Source of the DNA: Asaia bogorensis
GTDB lineage: Bacteria; Pseudomonadota; Alphaproteobacteria; Acetobacterales; Acetobacteraceae
Assembly (NCBI GenBank): GCA_945874515.1
Contig: CAMCHA010000054.1
Coordinates: 1 to 9,663 of the forward strand
DNA length: 9,663 nucleotides
Direction: 5' to 3'
Positions within the stretch are counted from its first letter, which is position 1; each line of letters begins with the position of its first letter. Position numbers and translations under genes: made by a program. The notes beneath the pieces were generated by a model. That model saw only the letters and a list, made by a program, of their open reading frames with translations. It had not been told where the DNA came from and made no database searches. This document shows positions 7,199 to 9,663 of this stretch, one piece after another.

Positions 7199-8373
7199 GG
7201 CGCTTTCTCCAGCAGGGCAAGCGCTTCACCGCGCCATTGGCCGAAGCCGGTCACCAGAATGCGCTCCACCGGGCCATCGCCAGCATCGGCGGGGTCCATT
7301 GCTGGGTAGAAACCACCGCGCGAAAGCGCGAGTGCCGCCAGCGCAACATTGGCCGGGAAGCTGGCTTCCACACCATGCCCAAGCAGCGAAGCGCTGCGCC
7401 GCACTGGCACCCTGCCAAGCCCGGCCAGGAAGGCTTCTTCTTCAATCCGCGCTTCCGCCACACCCGTCATGCCGGAAATCACACCGAGCCTGCCCGGTGC
7501 TGCCGGCGCCATGCCTTGCCAAAGCGCGGTCGCCGCCGCCGCACTGCCACCGCCCGCACGCTGATGCGCCGCATCGCTGGCAATGCCGCCAATCCGCGCG
7601 AGTGCTGTGGCATCGCGCGCGCGCGCATGCTCAGCCGTTTCCAACACCAAAAACGCCGCCATGCCGCCAAGGATCAGCCCGCCCGCAGCGCCACGCGCGG
7701 AAACCGGCGCGTAATCGCCCTGCCACAGCACACCACCTGGCGCATACAGCAGCACAATATCCCAGCGCTGAGACGCGAAAGCGCCGCCCACCAAAGCAAT
7801 CTCTCCGCGTCCTTCGGCCAGCCGCGCCGCGGCAATGCGGATGGCGTCGGCAGCGGCTTCTTCTTCCCCCATCAGTGTGCGCGATGATCCCGTCACGCCA
7901 TGCACGATCGAGATATTGCCCGCGAGCAGGTTGGAAAGCTGCGCCAGAAACAGCGTGGGCCGCAATTCAGTGGCCAACTTCTCATTCAGCAGAGCGCCGG
8001 ATGCTTCCGGCGCAGCACTGGTCAGTGCCGCCGTCACCGCCACATCCACCGCGATGTCACGCTCACCACCGCCGGCGGCAACAACCAAATGCATATCGGA
8101 AACGAGGCCGCGCGCCCCGGCATGGTCAATGGCCAGGCCCGCAGCATAGGTGCCAAGCCGCTGCCAGGGCTCCATCTGGCGCTGATCACCCTTTTTCGGG
8201 ATTTGCGCATCAAGGCTGAGTGCGGGCAAAGGATGCACCGGAAAGGGCGCGAAGCTTGCTGCGTCCACCACCGGCTTCGCGCCATGATGCAGCGCGGCCC
8301 AATGCGCATCCGGCCCCTCACCGAGCGAGGATACCAACCCAATCCCGGTAATGACGACATCGCGCCTTGTCAT
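7195..8373 (-). CDS. fabF2XL: Ketosynthase-like protein lacking the active-site cysteine (FabF2XL)
   Basis: The 392-residue protein has the ketosynthase fold signature at its start (DVVITGIGLVSSLGEG) and end (ILVTGFGQWRG). At the nucleophile position the sequence reads VHGVTGSSRT, placing Gly162 where the catalytic Cys should be. The first catalytic His region (NAHGTST in the neighbour) is replaced by ISGMTG, while the second is kept as LLGHG. It therefore cannot be a normal condensing enzyme. By analogy with the chain-length factors of type II polyketide synthases, it probably pairs with FabF1 to form a heterodimer that shapes the acyl pocket; this is inference. The segment QRQMEPWQRLGTYAAGLA resembles rhizobial FabF2XL as I recall it. 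It overlaps both neighbours by 4 nt. Confidence 0.83.
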   Translation of the reverse strand: MTRRDVVITGIGLVSSLGEGPDAHWAALHHGAKPVVDAASFAPFPVHPLPALSLDAQIPKKGDQRQMEPWQRLGTYAAGLAIDHAGARGLVSDMHLVVAAGGGERDIAVDVAVTAALTSAAPEASGALLNEKLATELRPTLFLAQLSNLLAGNISIVHGVTGSSRTLMGEEEAAADAIRIAAARLAEGRGEIALVGGAFASQRWDIVLLYAPGGVLWQGDYAPVSARGAAGGLILGGMAAFLVLETAEHARARDATALARIGGIASDAAHQRAGGGSAAAATALWQGMAPAAPGRLGVISGMTGVAEARIEEEAFLAGLGRVPVRRSASLLGHGVEASFPANVALAALALSRGGFYPAMDPADAGDGPVERILVTGFGQWRGEALALLEKAP

Positions 8374-8816
8374 AGCAGCCCCAATTCCCGGCCCCGCCCG
8401 CGCATGGCTTCTGCCAATTCCGGCGCAGGGTAATCCATGATGCGGAAGGTCAGCTCCGCATCGGTGATGCGCTTGCCATCGGCTTCGATCCGCGCCTCGG
8501 TCACCGCAAAACCTGATCCATCATGCAGGCGCTTGGCATAGACGCGCACTGCCGTTCCGGGGCCGATGAAGCTGCGGAACTTCGCTTCCTTCACCGCCAT
8601 CAGAAAGGGCATGCGCGCGAAGCCCATCAGATCAAGCAATAACCAGCCGGAAGTCTGCGCCATTGTTTCCACCAATAGCACGCCAGGCATCAGCGGATGG
8701 CCAGGGAAATGCCCTTCAAACACCGGGGAAGCATCCGGGATGCGGCTTTCCACAATGATGGTATCGCCTTCGCGCGATGCCACCCGATCTATCATCTGGA
8801 AGTATTCCAGGCGCAT
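8370..8816 (-). CDS. fabZXL: FabZ-like 3-hydroxyacyl-ACP dehydratase (FabZXL)
   Basis: This 148-residue hotdog-fold protein contains the FabZ signature GHFPGHPLMPGVLLVETMAQ. The catalytic pair is His36 and Glu50, with the same 14-residue spacing as in E. coli FabZ. It removes water from 3-hydroxyacyl-ACP during elongation, here presumably on AcpXL-bound chains. The length is normal for FabZ. The ATG at 8816 has only a weak upstream ribosome site and lies 47 nt after the ACP stop. Its stop overlaps the FabF2 start by 4 nt. A general FabZ role cannot be excluded, but the position next to AcpXL favours the lipid A pathway. Confidence 0.87.
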   Translation of the reverse strand: MRLEYFQMIDRVASREGDTIIVESRIPDASPVFEGHFPGHPLMPGVLLVETMAQTSGWLLLDLMGFARMPFLMAVKEAKFRSFIGPGTAVRVYAKRLHDGSGFAVTEARIEADGKRITDAELTFRIMDYPAPELAEAMRGRGRELGLL

Positions 8817-8863
8817 CGCGTCAGGGATCCGTTGTTTCGGTGGCGCGCGGCTTGGGGTTTTGC

Positions 8864-9145
8864 TCAGCCGGCCTTGGCCGCAACCAGCTCATCCACACGC
8901 GCGGCCAGGTTCTTCATAACGAAGTACTTCTCCGCCGGCGCGCTGCCCGCATTCACTTCCTGGGTCCAGGATTCCACCGGCACTTTGATGCCGAAGGCCT
9001 TGTCTATGGCGAAGACGATATCCAGGAAGTCCAGGCTATCAATGCCCAGATCATTGATCACATGACTATCCGGCAGGATGTTATCCCGCAGGACTTCGCT
9101 GTTTTCAGCAATGATATCGGCGATACGGTCGAAGGACGAGGCCAT
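8864..9145 (-). CDS. acpXL: Very-long-chain acyl carrier protein AcpXL
   Basis: The 93-residue protein has the phosphopantetheine site [18 protein letters not shown], with Ser37 as the attachment residue. The flanking sequence and the C-terminal part ([32 protein letters not shown]) match the rhizobial AcpXL type rather than housekeeping AcpP. It carries the C28 acyl chain during synthesis and delivers it to LpxXL. I chose the ATG at 9145 because an excellent GGAGG sits 7 nt upstream and the protein then has the usual AcpXL length. A longer frame reaching a TTG at 9217 adds 24 residues without ACP character and runs through a hairpin. It is the first gene of the six-gene operon. Confidence 0.92.
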   Translation of the reverse strand: MASSFDRIADIIAENSEVLRDNILPDSHVINDLGIDSLDFLDIVFAIDKAFGIKVPVESWTQEVNAGSAPAEKYFVMKNLAARVDELVAAKAG

Positions 9146-9151
9146 GTGAGG

Positions 9152-9157
9152 CCCTCC
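9152..9157 (-). promoter_or_regulatory. Ribosome binding site of acpXL
   Basis: On the minus strand this reads GGAGGG, with 7 nt between GGAGG and the ATG at 9145. It is the best ribosome site in the operon, as expected for an ACP needed in large amounts. It decides the start codon against the upstream TTG. Confidence 0.75.
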
Positions 9158-9189
9158 ATGCAGAATCAGGAGTGAAGGATAGAAGGACT

Positions 9190-9213
9190 CTTTGGCCTGA
9201 AAGGGGGCCAAAG
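9190..9213 (-). terminator. Hairpin between the copper chaperone gene and acpXL
   Basis: CTTTGGCC (9190-9197) and GGCCAAAG (9206-9213) form a perfect 8-bp stem with an 8-nt loop. It begins 31 nt after the stop of the minus-strand copper chaperone gene and 44 nt before the acpXL start. It may terminate or attenuate transcription from the chaperone gene. There is no T-run after it, so the terminator call is tentative. I could not identify convincing -35 and -10 boxes for acpXL in this 98-nt gap. Confidence 0.4.
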
Positions 9214-9243
9214 GCAAGCGAAGCCTGTCTGAAGGCAGCCCGA

Positions 9244-9663
9244 TCAGTGGGCATGGCCGCGGGCGCCAGCGGATTCGACGCCAAGCGTCACTTGCACCTC
9301 CCCGGCACGCTCAAACCTGAGGGTCAGCGGCACGGTGGCCCCCTGGCGGAGTGGCTCGGTCAGGCCAATCAGCATGATATGCAGCCCGCCGGGGCGGAGA
9401 TGCACAGTCTGACCGGGCGGGATCGGGATATCCGCCACGGGGCGCATGCGCATGACATCGCCTTCGCGGATATGGGTATGGAGTTCCACCACGCGGGCGG
9501 CGGGGCTGGCGGCCGAGACCAGCCTATCAGGAACCGTGCCATTATTGCGCAGCGTCAAGAAGCCCGCGCCATTGGCATTGGCGCCGGCGGCGCGGGTCCA
9601 GGGGCGCCCAATCAAGATATCCCCGGCGGTGACATCTTGTTGCGCGAGCGCGGCACTGGCCGG
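9244..9663 (-). CDS. Periplasmic PCu(A)C copper chaperone, 5' end outside the window
   Basis: The open frame runs to the right edge. The edge residues ([11 protein letters not shown]) look like the end of a Sec signal peptide, with probable cleavage after ALA, so only the start of the signal is missing. The mature part carries the exact PCu(A)C copper(I)-binding motif H-x10-M-x21-H-x-[13 protein letters not shown], then HIM after 21 residues. The C-terminus ends in GHAH. The family delivers copper in the periplasm, in several bacteria to cytochrome oxidase CuA. The TTG at 9615 is not a real start. The gene is unrelated in function to the lipid A operon and is separated from it by 98 nt with a hairpin. 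Confidence 0.85.
   Translation of the reverse strand, partial: PASAALAQQDVTAGDILIGRPWTRAAGANANGAGFLTLRNNGTVPDRLVSAASPAARVVELHTHIREGDVMRMRPVADIPIPPGQTVHLRPGGLHIMLIGLTEPLRQGATVPLTLRFERAGEVQVTLGVESAGARGHAH

Noticed and set aside
4864..9145. Possible aryl polyene or type II polyketide cluster, suggested by ACP, dehydratase and paired ketosynthases
   Set aside because: The ACP is of AcpXL type, the gene order ends in adh2 and an LpxL-family acyltransferase, and typical partners such as an AMP ligase, thioesterase or cyclase are absent.
9146..9217. Upstream extension of the ACP gene to a TTG at 9217
   Set aside because: The added residues lack ACP character and cross a hairpin, while the ATG at 9145 has an ideal ribosome site and gives the normal AcpXL length.
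9613..9615. TTG at 9615 as the start of the copper chaperone
   Set aside because: The frame continues to the window edge and the upstream residues look like the end of a signal peptide, so the true start is outside.
1..9663. tRNA, rRNA, CRISPR array, transposase or toxin-antitoxin pair
   Set aside because: I looked for clover-leaf arms, regularly spaced repeats and transposase motifs on both strands and saw none. I cannot exclude very small RNAs by eye.

Overview
This window looks like chromosomal DNA of an alphaproteobacterium with fairly high GC. The strongest clue is the minus-strand run from about 9145 down to 4016: a specialised acyl carrier protein (AcpXL type), a FabZ-like dehydratase, two FabF-like ketosynthase homologues, a zinc-type alcohol dehydrogenase and an LpxL-family acyltransferase. 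This matches, gene for gene and in order, the acpXL-fabZXL-fabF2XL-fabF1XL-adh2XL-lpxXL cluster known from Rhizobiales, which makes a very-long-chain (C28, omega-1 hydroxylated) fatty acid and attaches it to lipid A. The DUF3576 lipoprotein also fits Alphaproteobacteria. I lean weakly towards Rhodospirillales/Acetobacterales, but the sequence alone does not settle this.

Layout. (1) Positions 1-2067, plus strand: the 3' part of a phage-type tail fibre/tailspike gene with beta-helix-like sequence and a repeated C-terminal module, followed by a small phage tail-fibre-associated protein. (2) Positions 2068-2267: a convergent intergenic region with a strong 18-bp hairpin, a boundary between phage-like and host genes. 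(3) Positions 2268-3965, minus strand: a DUF3576 lipoprotein and, upstream of it, a phosphate acyltransferase that keeps only the tail of the MaoC-like domain normally fused to its N-terminus. (4) Positions 4016-9145, minus strand: the six-gene lipid A very-long-chain fatty acid operon. Three of its junctions are 4-nt ATGA overlaps, so it is tightly coupled. (5) Positions 9244-9663, minus strand: a periplasmic PCu(A)C copper chaperone whose 5' end lies outside the window.

How the genes work together. AcpXL carries the growing acyl chain. FabF1 (complete Cys-His-His triad) and the Cys-less FabF2 probably form a condensing pair, FabZ dehydrates, the MDR-family dehydrogenase may supply a reduction, and LpxXL transfers the finished chain to lipid A in the inner membrane. 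No ketoreductase or omega-1 hydroxylase is present here, so these must come from elsewhere. I did not find a wholly new system. The points most worth a second look are the catalytically dead ketosynthase partner, the truncated MaoC-phosphotransacylase with an in-frame TGA next to a coupled ATG, and the phage/host boundary hairpin.
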